Assembly (NCBI GenBank): GCA_016987375.1
Contig: PJRA01000524.1
Coordinates: 1,269,259 to 1,333,258 of the forward strand
Source: Brachionus koreanus
Lineage: Eukaryota > Rotifera > Eurotatoria > Ploima > Brachionidae
Reading direction: 5' to 3'
Length of the DNA: 64,000 nucleotides
This document shows, piece by piece, positions 22,141 through 32,454 of this stretch (position 1 is the stretch's first letter; every line of letters begins with the position of its first letter). The notes below the pieces were generated by a model. It did no database searches, was not told the origin of the DNA, and worked only from the letters and a program-made list of their open reading frames with translations. Both the position numbers and the translations under genes were made by a program.

Positions 22141-23759
22141 CTATGAAACTTGCTTGTAAATAGCTGCTGTAATAGTTCCTTCACGTTTGATTAATAAATT
22201 ACTAAAAAAAAATTTATAAAAATTAAATTTTTTTATTTTTTCTCATAATATTCTCAATTTACCAACTATCTGTTTCCAAAACAATAGCAGGATTTTCATT
22301 ATTACAAAGTTTAGATGCTAAATTAGTCAATTCGGATATGGGTCCGCCCAACAAAGTATTTGCCTTGCCTCTAGCTATTTAAATTCAAAATAATTTTAAA
22401 CAATATTAATTTAAAAAAAAAAAATTAAATAAAAACATTCAAAAATTTTTATTCCTAAAAACTCAATGCATTAACAATTGAATTAAATTGCTGAATAACT
22501 AAATTAAGATGTGTTTCTTCGCTGATTGTAGTGTCTCTGTTTCTGAGTTTACATATACCATCTTTGGTTATGCTTTTTGGCAAATAGACACTATAAGGTA
22601 TTCCCATTAGGTCTACGTGATCATATTTAGCTTCCAAATCGGCTAGATCATCTTTGAGTTCAAATAAAATTATTTTATGCTTGGTTTTGAAATAGAACAA
22701 TTTTCGAAAGTCTTCAGCCAATTCTTTTACCTGAGGATCGTAAAGTAAGCAAATTTTAAAAGGTGCCAGACGAAAGTCTAAATTAAAAAAGGTCTTATCA
22801 CCAACATTAATGCCGTACTTGCTTAAATTCTCCTTAAGCTTGAAATCATCTGAAAATTGTACCGAATCAATAAGAATATTTTCCAATATTGTTTCACAAT
22901 TTGTCTCAGAAATAACCAGATTTTTAATTTTTTTATAATTTTTAAAATTAACTAAATTTTCAAAATTGTCTATCATAATTATTTTTTCTATTTTGTTTCT
23001 AATCTCTGTTTGATCATAGTGATAGATCAAATAAGGTTTTTCGATCAAAATGTGTTCAGGATAATGAGCTATTTTGGACCACCATTGAAGCCGTTCACGC
23101 TGCCATGCAGAAAAGTGATCATCCGAATTAAAATTTAAATAAATTGTGCTCAATTTAGTCTGATTTTTGTTTCCATGAAAAAAACTCTCTTTCGCTTCAG
23201 CTGAATTGAATGTGCTTACGAGACCAATAAGTTGAGATTGAGAGCCAAAATTGGATAATTTTTCCAAATAAGAACTTAAATCAAAATTCGACCTATTCTC
23301 ATTCAATAGATCTATGTCATCGATTAAATAATTGCTACTATATTTATTCAAGTTGAATTTAAGCCATTCATTTTTTATCTGATTTAACAATGCATATCCA
23401 TATGGACCAAATTTGTGGCTTTTGAAGCAATAGATTCCGGTTTTTGTACAAAATTTTTCAAGTTCAATCAATCTGTTCATTTTTTTTTGTTTGAAAATTA
23501 AATTTCTCTACACTTAAATTTTGTATTTTCTCAATTTAAACTTAACTTACATTCCTTTTTGAATGCTTTTTTATTATTGCTTAAATTTAAATACTTACAC
23601 GATAAGCAAAGACCATCTGAATCAATTATCATTGATCCAACTACTCCATTAGTGTCCATGCTAAAATTTTAACATGTAATAATCCATAAATTAAAAATAA
23701 TTTCTTGATCAAAATATTTACGTTTGACTAACTATTTCTTCAAGCTTTTCTTCAGACAT
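22141..23759 (-). CDS. LAMTOR5: LAMTOR5 (HBXIP), Ragulator complex subunit
   Basis: Roadblock-fold subunit of Ragulator, which holds Rag GTPases and mTORC1 on lysosomes. Exons (minus): 23759-23722, 23660-23599, 22374-22263, 22201-22141, giving 90 residues against 91 in human. The N-terminus MSEEKLEEIVSQTMD is followed by GVVGSMIIDSDGLCLSSRGK (human VGVLCTDSQGLNLGCRG), ISELTNLASKL (human ISVLAQQAAKL), AIVLETD and LLIKREGTITAAIYKQVS (human IMIQKHDGITVAVHKMAS). All splice phases agree. The second intron is 1224 bases and holds the entire POLG2 reading frame on the same strand. Identity is strong; the internal splice borders were fixed by phase and similarity. Confidence 0.87.
22455..23480 (-). 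CDS. POLG2: POLG2, accessory subunit of mitochondrial DNA polymerase gamma
   Basis: Processivity subunit of the mitochondrial replicase, derived from a class II aminoacyl-tRNA synthetase. One exon, 341 residues. Landmarks: FGPYGYALLNQIKNEWL near the start (human FGPLGVELRKNLAAEWW), RERLQWWSKIAHYPE (human RHRLQWWRKFAMSP), LAPFKICLLYDP at the start of the anticodon-binding-like domain, and CKLRNRDTTISEETHL near the end (human HLRSRDTTMKEMMHI). Human POLG2 is about 485 residues; this frame lacks a mitochondrial targeting extension, which may be on an unseen 5' exon. The gene lies wholly inside intron 2 of LAMTOR5, same strand, so it needs its own promoter in that intron or alternative processing of the host transcript. 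Confidence 0.87.
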   Translation of the reverse strand: MNRLIELEKFCTKTGIYCFKSHKFGPYGYALLNQIKNEWLKFNLNKYSSNYLIDDIDLLNENRSNFDLSSYLEKLSNFGSQSQLIGLVSTFNSAEAKESFFHGNKNQTKLSTIYLNFNSDDHFSAWQRERLQWWSKIAHYPEHILIEKPYLIYHYDQTEIRNKIEKIIMIDNFENLVNFKNYKKIKNLVISETNCETILENILIDSVQFSDDFKLKENLSKYGINVGDKTFFNLDFRLAPFKICLLYDPQVKELAEDFRKLFYFKTKHKIILFELKDDLADLEAKYDHVDLMGIPYSVYLPKSITKDGICKLRNRDTTISEETHLNLVIQQFNSIVNALSF

Positions 23760-23934
23760 TCTTATTGAAAATTGTCTATTTTGTTCCAATTTTTAAAAAT
23801 TATTATTTCTTAATAGTTAAATAATTTATATATGTTAAAACTGGTTTTTGAATGCAAAATTAAGTTTATTTATACACTTAGATATTTAGAGGTGTCTAAA
23901 GCTTAAAGATATTTTACTCATTCCCAATAAAAAA

Positions 23935-24235
23935 GTATTCAGTATTAGTAGCAGTAGTTATAACTGTAACTTTGAGCTAGTCCAAGAAAAGCTCTAAGTT
24001 TTAGCAGCGTATTCATTGTTCTCAATTGTTCTCGCTATCCAAGTTCTTGGAATTTCTTCTATGATTAAACTTTCTTCTGCCATGTCTGGTGTTTAAGTTG
24101 GAATCTATACCTTCTGAAATTCGCAGTCTCCATATTCAGGCTATAGTTTGAAATTTTTGGATTAGATCTCCATTTTTTCTTCTTGTTCTTAAACTTGATA
24201 ATTCTAGTCTAGATAGCTGTTATGTATACAGGAAC
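23935..24235 (-). mobile_element. Non-LTR retrotransposon relic
   Basis: The minus strand reads LELSSLRTRRKNGDLIQKFQ, then SEGIDSNLNTRHGRRKFN, matching the SL..RR.RGDLI.-F..-..G...-......RH block close to the end of CR1/Jockey-like reverse transcriptases. Stops and shifts are present. Confidence 0.5.
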
Positions 24236-24980
24236 TAACCGCGTAATATATATTATATATTATAAAATTTAAATTTCAATTTTTCAATAAGTGGTCTAAA
24301 AACCCTAGTGTTAATTAAATTTTCTTAATTATTAATAAATTTGAAAACAAAAAGCAAAAATTTTTTACCAGATTGCTAAAAAAATTCAATTATTTGAATT
24401 CTTTAACTTTTTTTTTAAACAAAATTAAAATAATAAGATATATTTTTTTATTTTGAAATGGAAATTCAATGGGTAAAAGTGGTAAAAATTTCTGAATTTG
24501 AAAAATTGAAAAGACATTTTGTCACCACATTATTAATTTAAACAGTATGGTTGTTTTACTGAACAGCTCAGTAATCTGGAATATGCTAAAGATAATAGTT
24601 TGAAGACTTCTCTAGCAATAATCGATCATCTATTTTTTACTATAAGTTTTTAAAACTTTTACACTCAAAATAATACCGAATTAGCCTATAAAACGTTTTT
24701 ATTCTTTTATCAATTAACTAACATGAGATTTAATTTAATTTTATTTAATTTTCGATCTAGTTTTTGCCTTTGAAGATACATATTTACATGATATAGGTCA
24801 TTTGCAAATTGTAACTTTTAATTGTTTTATTTTTTCCAGCAATTCAAATTAATGACTCTGACTTGATTTAATACTTGGGACTTATGTTTTAAAAATCTGC
24901 TAACTAATCGTTTCTATTTTAGCTTTCAAATTATCAATATTTTATTGGACCAGTACTGTATTATAAACACTGAATGCTTT
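24236..24980. other. Non-coding stretch with a retroelement scrap
   Basis: AT-rich intergenic DNA. At about 24545-24640 there is a fragment related to 19120-19205 (AAGACTTCTCTAGCAATAAT in both), so a further piece of the retrotransposon family at 18860-19315. No gene supported. Confidence 0.45.
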
Positions 24981-24989
24981 TTTTTGCTG

Positions 24990-25790
24990 ATACAATCAAC
25001 CGACAATTCATGTATATTGATTCAATGGGCAAACACATATAATATTGGATGTCCTCGGATTCCTCCAGCTGGACCATTTGATGAGAGTGCGTGACTTTTA
25101 ATGGCTCTGTAGATGAATTTTACTTAGACCGTTCATTATCTTAAAGGTCTCCATTAACTCTCCACGTTCACGTCTTGTATTTAGTGTTGTTAGTCCCAAT
25201 TTTGTAAGTCTTTCTTCATATTTTAAATTTTTAAGCTAAATACTAATTTGTAGCTCTTCTTTGTACTTGTTCTAGTATTTTTGAATCCCTTTTGGTATAA
25301 GGGCTCCAGGCTGCTGCTGCATATTCAAGATGTGGTCTTACAAACGAAACGTACAATTGTTTGAATGTATTTAATGACCAGCATTTGAAGGCTTGCTTTA
25401 ATTGACCTAGAACTGCGTTAGCTTTGTTAGCCGCTTGTGTCGCTTGGTGTGTCCATTTCAAATCATCTGTTAAATAAATTCCAAGATCTTTTTCAATTTT
25501 TGTATTTGGAATCGGTAAGTTGTTCATTGATAATTCGATTTCATTAATAGTTTTATTTTTGAAGAACATAAATTTGCATTTGTCTTCGTTAAATTTCAAT
25601 TGCCAATCGTCCGACCATTTGACTATTCGGTCAATATCTGTTTGCATCTGTTCAATATCAAGACGGTTTTTTATGATATTAATCAGTTTGGTGTCATCTG
25701 CAATCAGTTTGATTAAGCTTGTTGAGACGTTTGGTATATCGTTTATGAATCCGAAATCCGAACCGAAATAAGACAAAGAATTGAAAAACA
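24990..25790 (-). mobile_element. Non-LTR retrotransposon fragment with reverse transcriptase catalytic motif
   Basis: The best-preserved retroelement in the window. From the right, the minus strand reads GFINDIPNVS, IADDTKL (the catalytic F/YADD box, here IADD), [62 protein letters not shown] and VQRRATN; after a small break near 25235 it resumes as ERLTKLGLTTLNTRRERGEL and METFKIMNGL. The order is that of CR1/Jockey-clade elements. The N-terminal two thirds and the endonuclease are missing, so it is 5'-truncated. The open frame 25243-25842 is its largest intact piece. Confidence 0.85.
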
Positions 25791-25842
25791 CAAAGATTTT
25801 AAGTTTTTTAATTGTTTTTTTTTCTTGATAATTTTTTTCCAA

Positions 25843-26221
25843 TAAAAATTTAAATAAAAAAACATTTTTTTAGATTTTTTCACACTAAACTGTCAATTGA
25901 AAAAGTTTTCAAAATTTTTTCTAAGAAATTTCAGAAATTCTGAAATATCTTCGGCTAGGTTTAATTTTCTTAGTTAAATAAAATTTATTGACATTATTGA
26001 AATTTTATTTAAATATTTTTTATTAATTTATTTTTAAATTATTAAAATAAAGTTTAATTTATTTTTGAGTAGCTAACAAAATTATGTTTTAAATATTAAA
26101 TATTATATGTGTTCATTTATTATTAAATTTTCAGTTTTAAAATTAGCATTTTAGGCTTTAAGTATTATCGTTTACTATTATCGTTTTAGCATTTATTTTC
26201 AAAAGTAGCAATTTCAAAAAA
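25843..26221. other. Non-coding 5' flank
   Basis: AT-rich sequence upstream of the coiled-coil gene at 26222; nothing specific recognised. Confidence 0.4.
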
Positions 26222-26869
26222 ATGGAAAAATTAAATTCCGAATTGATAAGTAGAATAGAAAACTTGGTGTCAATTAGCAACGCAATTAAAGATCAAAATA
26301 ACAAATATCAAATGAGTATAGAAAATATTGATCTAGCACTAAATGATTTAAAATTTAAATTACTTAGTTCGCAATTAGAGTTTAAATTGAAAATCTCATA
26401 TTTTCGAGAAAGAACTCTGGAATTGCTTGAATACATTGATTCGTATGAAAATACAAATATCAATATTTCTAAAATTGAAGAAATTAAACAAGTAGAATTT
26501 TCAAAATGTGAAAATGAAGAGCTCAAAAGACAACTTGAACTCAAAGATAACCAACTTAACAGATCAAAAAAAGACTTGAACAATAAATCAGAAAATATTT
26601 CATTTTTTTGGAACAATTGTTTGCACAATGCTAGATTCTTGACAAAATTTGATAACACAAATAACTCTAAACATAAAGAAAAAGTTATAATGGAGATTGA
26701 ACAATACAAAGATAAAATTGAAGACCAAGAGTTAGATTCAGTTAAGAATAAAATTGAATTAAGAAAATTAAATGAGTCGGAGCAGAGAATTTTGAATTTG
26801 AAAATGTTGTTAAAAAATTCAGCGTTTCAACTAAAAAAAGAACTTATAAAATCAAAAAATTTTTGCTGA
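26222..26869 (+). CDS. Coiled-coil protein, N-terminal part (215 aa, frame 0)
   Basis: Frame from MEKLNSELISRIENL, dominated by heptad-like Leu/Ile spacing with Lys/Glu/Asn (ENEELKRQLELKDNQL), so a long coiled coil. It ends at a stop 9 bases after a slippery heptamer, and a second frame in the -1 register (26863-27396) continues with the same composition. The two parts probably make one protein of about 390 residues. The cause could be an assembly indel in an A/T run, a real disabling mutation, or programmed frameshifting. No family recognised. Confidence 0.6.
   Translation: MEKLNSELISRIENLVSISNAIKDQNNKYQMSIENIDLALNDLKFKLLSSQLEFKLKISYFRERTLELLEYIDSYENTNINISKIEEIKQVEFSKCENEELKRQLELKDNQLNRSKKDLNNKSENISFFWNNCLHNARFLTKFDNTNNSKHKEKVIMEIEQYKDKIEDQELDSVKNKIELRKLNESEQRILNLKMLLKNSAFQLKKELIKSKNFC
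26854..26860 (+). promoter_or_regulatory. Candidate -1 frameshift site A AAA AAT
   Basis: The heptamer AAAAAAT lies in the exact X XXY YYZ phase relative to the upstream frame (codons TCA AAA AAT). A -1 slip here gives NFLLTENENFKLREK and enters the downstream frame. No stable downstream pseudoknot could be identified by eye in this AT-rich sequence, so a sequencing or genomic indel in the A6T5 run remains the simpler explanation. Confidence 0.3.
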
Positions 26870-27396
26870 CAGAAAATGAAAATTTCAAATTAAGAGAAAA
26901 ATCGAGCAGAATTTGTATTGAAAATTTGGCCAAACCTTGTGAATCAATGCGAAATTTTTCATCAAATGATGATTGTTTCAAAGTAAAAACAGAGTTGAAA
27001 AAAATCGAAAAAAAAAATTTTGCAAAAAAACACACTATCACAAAGTTGTCAAAAAATATATTTGATCTCTTTGAAACAATCATTAAAGTCAAACAATTCA
27101 AACATAAAAAAACAAAATCAAAATATTTAAGTCGAATTAAATTGAATGCGAATTTGCTTGAAAAAGACAAAACTCTGTTGCAAACAAGAAGTTTTTTAAA
27201 AAGCGAATCAAATAAACTAACAGGATTTACTTTTGATCCTTTTAAAAAACAATTCATATTTTTTGGATCATACCCTGACACAATATTTAGATTTATGGGC
27301 ATGAAAAAAAGAATCAAAAGAAACATAAAAGATTATAAATTTTATAGAAAACTTGCTAGCAAAAAAATTTTTGGGAAATTCAATAATTTCAATTGA
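26863..27396 (+). CDS. Coiled-coil protein, C-terminal part (-1 frame)
   Basis: Continuation of the 26222 frame in the -1 register, reading LLTENENFKLREKSS onward. It is Lys-rich and helical, then changes to a globular-looking end with FTFDPFKKQFIFFGSYPDT and a basic tail (MKKRIKRNIKDYKFYRKL). The aromatic FDPF...FFGS segment is the only part that looks like a folded domain. Its own first ATG would be internal, so it is unlikely to be a separate gene. No family recognised. Confidence 0.55.
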   Translation: MLTENENFKLREKSSRICIENLAKPCESMRNFSSNDDCFKVKTELKKIEKKNFAKKHTITKLSKNIFDLFETIIKVKQFKHKKTKSKYLSRIKLNANLLEKDKTLLQTRSFLKSESNKLTGFTFDPFKKQFIFFGSYPDTIFRFMGMKKRIKRNIKDYKFYRKLASKKIFGKFNNFN

Positions 27397-27898
27397 TGTT
27401 AATTTGAATAAAATTTTTACATTATTTTAGTCAAGTTTATATACTATTAACTCTATAAAGTAAAATACTTCAATTCAACAATTAATAAAGTTCTTTGTAA
27501 GTTAATGCCAGTAATTACCCATTAATCTTGATTAAAAACAAAACAACATAAATTTTATTTAGAATTCTAAGCCATATTTGTGCATAAGTCAAAAAAAAAG
27601 TCTTTATTTTTGAAGTTGAAATAAATGATTTTTTTTTCGAAAAAAAATTCAAGTCATTTCAAATGACTTTTGAAAATTTCTGAATACTGCTAAAAATTAT
27701 CTTCTTCTTTGAAAAATTGTTTAAAAAAATTATGAAAAAAAATTCATAGTGTCAAAATTTTTAGAAATATTTTTTTGTTTATACCCTTGTTAATTTTAGT
27801 TTAAAATATAATTTTTTAATAAGATTCTGTTTAAAAAATTTGTTTCAATTATATCAAAATTTTTGGAAAAAATTTTTTTAAATTTTCACTATGGTTTC
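27397..27898. other. Non-coding stretch
   Basis: 3' flank of the coiled-coil gene; AT-rich, nothing recognised. Confidence 0.4.
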
Positions 27899-28124
27899 TT
27901 GACACTCAAATGACCGGTGACTATTTAAAACTTTCTTTATTCCCATATATCTTATAAAGAATAAATCATATCCACTAAAAATTTTCTGAATCTGTTGCTA
28001 TGAATAAATATTTTTAAATAATTTTTAAAAAGTTGGATTTTTGAAAATTTGATGCACGACACCAAAACAATTTAAAAAAGCATTAAAAAAGGTATCAAAT
28101 TGACACCAGTGCTTTGAGTGTTAA
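27899..28124 (-). mobile_element. TTAA-type MITE, copy 2 (226 bp)
   Basis: Left end TTGACACTCAAATGACCGG then TGACTATTTAAAAC. The right end, reverse-complemented, is TTAACACTCAAAGCACTGG then TGTCAATTTGATACC. It matches the element at 9150-9343 in inverted orientation: the blocks CTTTCTTTATTC, TATATCTTATAAAG, AATTTTCTGA and ATGAATAAATA are shared, with reversed order in the other copy. Non-coding. Confidence 0.7.
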
Positions 28125-28744
28125 GTTAAACTATGTAAAATTTTTGCTAGCTAATAAAAATCTGATGAAAAAAATTTTGAAAACATTCTGCAATCCTGAA
28201 AAATAGTATATGCATTAGAAGATCGTTAAAATCATATTGCAGAGTTTTTGCAAAGACAAGACTTGGATGATGTAACCTTTTTATCATATGATTTATCAAA
28301 CAAAAATATTGATTCCATTTTAAAAAATTTATAATCTTGAAATCATATTTAAAAGCCAAAATCAAATTGAATCTGAATAAATTCCTTTTTTTTTTGAATT
28401 CTCAAATTCATCAAATCAACTATTTTATATTGATGATTTGCGCCATTCCTCTAAAAGTTAGTGATGAATCCATCATAAACAGAAACGCTCATTCGAGCAC
28501 TGTAAGGATTTCAATTGGGATCAGCTTCCAAAGTTATTTTCAAAAGGTTTTTATTAAAAAGAGACTGTATTGAAATGTCTTGCTTTTTATTCTGTTAAAT
28601 AAATAAATTAATTTTATAAATTAGACTAAAGAAGAATAATTAGAAAAAAAATTTTAAAAAAAATTTTCTTTTAAAACTAAGCAACTTTTAAAAAATATTT
28701 TAATTTTTTTTTAATTTTTTTTTGTAAAAAAGAATTATTTAATA
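28125..28744. other. Non-coding stretch
   Basis: No supported gene. Short open frames on both strands (28147-28365, 28337-28573) have no conserved features and overlap each other. Confidence 0.45.
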
Positions 28745-30773
28745 ATGAATGGATTGCATAAGAGATCAAGTAAAGAATTTTTTAATCTTAATTCTTGGAA
28801 TTCATATTGTGACTCTGTAAAATATTTCGAATCGTTATTCCAACAATTTCACGAGACCACTCAAAGTATATTTGAACACTATTTTGACTTTATAAGTGAA
28901 GAAATAGATAGACATTTTGATGGTCATTTAGAAAAAATCGAAAAATCCCTCGAAAAATTTGATAAAAGTATTCTAAATGATTTAGAATTAATAGGAAACA
29001 GATGGACATGCAATAACGTCGATGACTTGAACTTGGAACAATTGCTTGAGGCTATGAATTTAATCAATGTAGATTTTATTGCTTTAGAGGAAAAGACTAG
29101 TTATTTAGTCGAAAAAATAAATACTTTTTTTTCAGCATTGTGTCAAGAACCAAGGCTAAAATTTAGCGAACAAAACTTGGTCAGAATTTACGACATCCAA
29201 GAAGTTCCAAGCCCAGATATTAAAAGAGCGCTCAATGTTGAACCGAAAAGATCATCGAGCTTCTTGAATGCCAAACCCTTAGACGCGTACATAAATCAAA
29301 TAAAAAATAACTCATTTTCCAACTCTGTCATTGCTTTAGAGCCTTTAGGTTCTGATTATCGACTAAAATTAATTAGCATATATGAAAAAGTAAGTTGTGC
29401 AATTGTTTAGTTTAGAATTTATTAAAAATAATTGAAATAATTTTTTTTTATTTTTTAGAAATTTTATTTGAAAAAAATTAAAATTAATTTTTGAAGAAAA
29501 AAATTCTTCTTGAATTGAATACTAAGTTTTAGATTAATTTTTATTAAAGATTGTTGACAGACTTCCAATTGATATAGACAGAGATTTAGTAGCTAACATT
29601 TACACAATAGATATTGATAATAAATTAGATTGTTTATTATTTGATCAAAATAATTTGATAGATGCAATTAGCTCTGATGATGAAATACTCAAATTAAAAA
29701 TTTTCGACATCAAGGTGTTGGATAATGGACACTTGATAACAGCGGAGGAAAATAATACTCTTTCAATTTGGGACATAAGCCATGCTAAAGTAAAAAGAAT
29801 TAAAAGAATTATACCACGTTATTCTGATAATGTTATATCTTGTCAATTAAGAATAAAAAAACTAGCTGAAAATAAGTTTATTTTTTATCTTCGAGGAAAA
29901 ATAAATTTGGTTGTGAGAAAAAACGATACCTATAATATTGAAAAGAGATTTTCTCTCAATTGGCCATGTGAAACAAAAATTTCTATCCTAAAATATTCAG
30001 AAACGCTTGGAATTGCTTTAGTAAAAGAAAATTCAGATTTAGTTGAATTGTGGTGCTTGAATAGTGCTTCTTTAAAGACCATTTTGAGTGGACATGCTGG
30101 TTATGTACAAGCGGCTGCTTTTCTTTCTGAAAATCAATTAATAACTGGTTCCAATTTAGACCAAGTGATTGTGCGGAATTTTTCCAAAGATGGAAATGTG
30201 ACAAAACAATTTGAATATTCTGATCAATATTATTTAGATTCAATAGTAAAAATAAAAATTTTGCATGAAAATAGAAAAATTGTTACTCTAAATGACAAGA
30301 ATAAAATTATTGTTTTTGATTTTGAATTGAAATTAATTTACAAAATTTCTGATGAATTTCAAGCTGGGTTTTCAGTTATTAAGCCGATCTGTTTGACCAA
30401 AAATGAGCTCATACATCTAGATGGTAGCAATGGATGTATTCAGGTCTATGACATCGAAAATGGTCAACTTTGTGGACATTTTCGTGACAAAGGTTGTGAA
30501 TATAATTTATTCGAAGAGATGAATGGTGAAGTAATTACCGTTTCGACTGATGGGATTATTAGCAAATGGACAGTGAATCCTAATTTTAAAATATGTTGTT
30601 TTCAATTGCCGCAATCATTGAAAAAGATTAAATGCTTCGATCCTCTAAAAGGAAACAATAAAATTCCTAAAAAACCAAGTGTAACTTATGTAAGACTAAC
30701 AAGAGAAAAAAATAGAAGGTCTTATCAGAAATTTTTGAGACAAAACAGTCAAAATTTTTTACAAATAAACTAG
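28745..30773 (+). CDS. Coiled-coil plus WD40-like beta-propeller protein (622 aa)
   Basis: Two exons, 28745-29389 and 29550-30773, joined in phase 0 through GT...AG. Residues about 20-135 form a helical coiled coil (DRHFDGHLEKIEKSLEKF and similar). From about residue 220 to 570 there are degenerate WD40 repeats: NGHLITAEENNTLSIWDI, SGHAGYVQAAAFLSE with LITGSNLDQVIV, IVTLNDKNKIIVFDFE, IQVYDIENGQLCGHF and VITVSTDGIISKW. A basic tail follows. This helical-then-propeller layout recalls scaffold or E3-associated proteins that lack the RING part, but no orthologue is recognised. Intron of 160 bases with a plain donor GTAAGT. Confidence 0.75.
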
Positions 30774-30819
30774 AGAAAAATTTAAATTAAAAAAAAAAAA
30801 AACAACAAATTTTGAATTT

Positions 30820-31110
30820 TCTAATCCTTTAACTGGCTTATTAGTATCTTTACAATGAAAATTTTTTCTTGACTCAATGTGAATTTTATCTCTTTCAGCT
30901 GTTCTCGTCCATCTCATCTTTGGTATTCTTAAATTTCTCTTTCTTTGAAGAAGTCCAAATAATGCGGCTTTATGCATTCTCTCTGTTGACATTTTGAATA
31001 TATTTCTAAGCCACTTAAGTCACTTTTTTCCTCTGAAGGCTCGTATCATCCCTATTTAATTTTTTAGAATCAATTTTGTACCCTTCGTACATTTTCAATT
31101 TCCATTTTAT
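30820..31110 (-). mobile_element. Non-LTR retrotransposon relic (C-terminal WL..F.M....KA...G box)
   Basis: The minus strand encodes LRNIFKMSTERMHKAALFG, then RIPKMRWTRTAERD, the order seen at the end of RTE- and R1-like polyproteins (RWLGH..RM......K..L.G...G.R..G.P..RW...-..D). It is partial and bounded by no recognisable ends. The open frame 30759-30992 comes from it. Confidence 0.55.
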
Positions 31111-31159
31111 ATTTTTCACGAAATACTTCGGTTGCTGATAATTGCATCAAAATTTTCAT

Positions 31160-31200
31160 TTAACACTAGAAAGCCAGAGTGGTCAAATTGATTCTAATAT
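31160..31200 (+). repeat. TTAACACTAGAAAG terminus, probable piggyBac-like solo end
   Basis: TTAACACTAGAAAGCCAGAG begins with TTAA and shares TTAACACTAGAA with the ends at 46843, 63905 and (reversed) 250, but diverges afterwards, so it belongs to a related family or subfamily. No matching right end was found. Confidence 0.35.
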
Positions 31201-32454
31201 TAACTTTATTAATAGAAACAAATTTTTGAAAATAAATGGCTTGCTGGGACTAAAAAAAACATTATTTTATCTTAATAAATTTCTTTAATTTCTAAATAAT
31301 TTTTTTTGATTTCTCTAGGTATTTTAATTCATTAATTTTGTTTTCTTTTTATAAAATTTTTTGAACCAAAAAAACAAAGAGTTAAACATATCATTTCGAA
31401 GATTATTCGATTCTGTTTATTTTTACATATATTATGACTTAAATTTTTTGAATTACAAAGATGTTAGAATTAAACAAACCTTTTAAAAAACAAAAAATTT
31501 TATTTCAAAAACATTTGATGGTAGAAATAAATAATTTAAATTTTTTATTTTCGACCGAATAAATTAAGAAATCTGAAAATGAAACTTAAAAATTAAATAG
31601 TGATTTTTTGTTTATTTTTAAAAATAGACTTTTTGTGTCGAGCTCAAGACCCTCCTTCAATTTTTTTAGGATATTTTTTTATTCTATGTTTTTAACTCTT
31701 TCTTGAATTTTTTATCAATTTTTTCTTTTAATAAACAGAAGATTTGTTCGTAAACGCCATTTTTATTTACTCTTATTTATTTAGAAATTTATTTTATGCT
31801 TTTCTTTTTAAATTTAATAATTATTAATTCATGTTTTTCTTTAAATTTTACATTTCACTAAAAATAACTAATAAGCTAAATAAATTTTTTAAAAATTTTT
31901 AAATTAATAGTGATCATAAGCTACTCCAAACAAAGATTGAAAACTCCAAGAATTCTTTTACAGTATCTATTTTCCCCATTTAACTGATTTGACAGCCATA
32001 AAGTGTATGAATAGAAAAACAGAGTAAAGCTTTAGAAAAAAAATGGGTTTTTTTATTAAATTAATATGTTTTTGTTTTTAATTCTCATTTTTAAAATATC
32101 ATTTTTAGAGTTTTGCAGAGTTAAAGTTTTTAATCAAATTTTATTGTATCCAAAATTAATATTATTTTAATTATATTTTAAAAGCTTAATCTTAGAAAAG
32201 AATTTTCAAAAATATTAATATGTTCAAATTAAATCATCTTTAATTTTTTTTTGTTTTGACTAAAATTTTAGGTATTTTAAAATCTTGACAATTTTAAAAG
32301 TAACTTATAATTTAACTAGATTCAAAAACTTGTTTTATTCTAAAAATAAATTATCTATCCTAACAAATTATCAAGAACAAATAGCAAAAAAAATTGAAAA
32401 AAAATCTGATTGAAAAAAAATCAAGAATAATTGATTAGAAATTTATTACTAAAT
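31201..32454. other. Non-coding stretch
   Basis: Long homopolymer-rich sequence, no supported gene; 3' flank of the TIM29-like gene. Confidence 0.5.

Noticed and set aside
26308..27326. Minus-strand frames opposite the split coiled-coil gene
   Set aside because: Antisense shadows of a Lys/Glu/Asn-rich coding region, giving Phe/Leu/Ser-rich nonsense.
28147..28573. Overlapping 72- and 78-codon frames on opposite strands
   Set aside because: No conserved motif, no compositional shift, and no splice context.
30759..30992. 77-codon minus-strand frame as a gene
   Set aside because: Matches the C-terminal pattern of RTE/R1-like retrotransposon proteins and is truncated.
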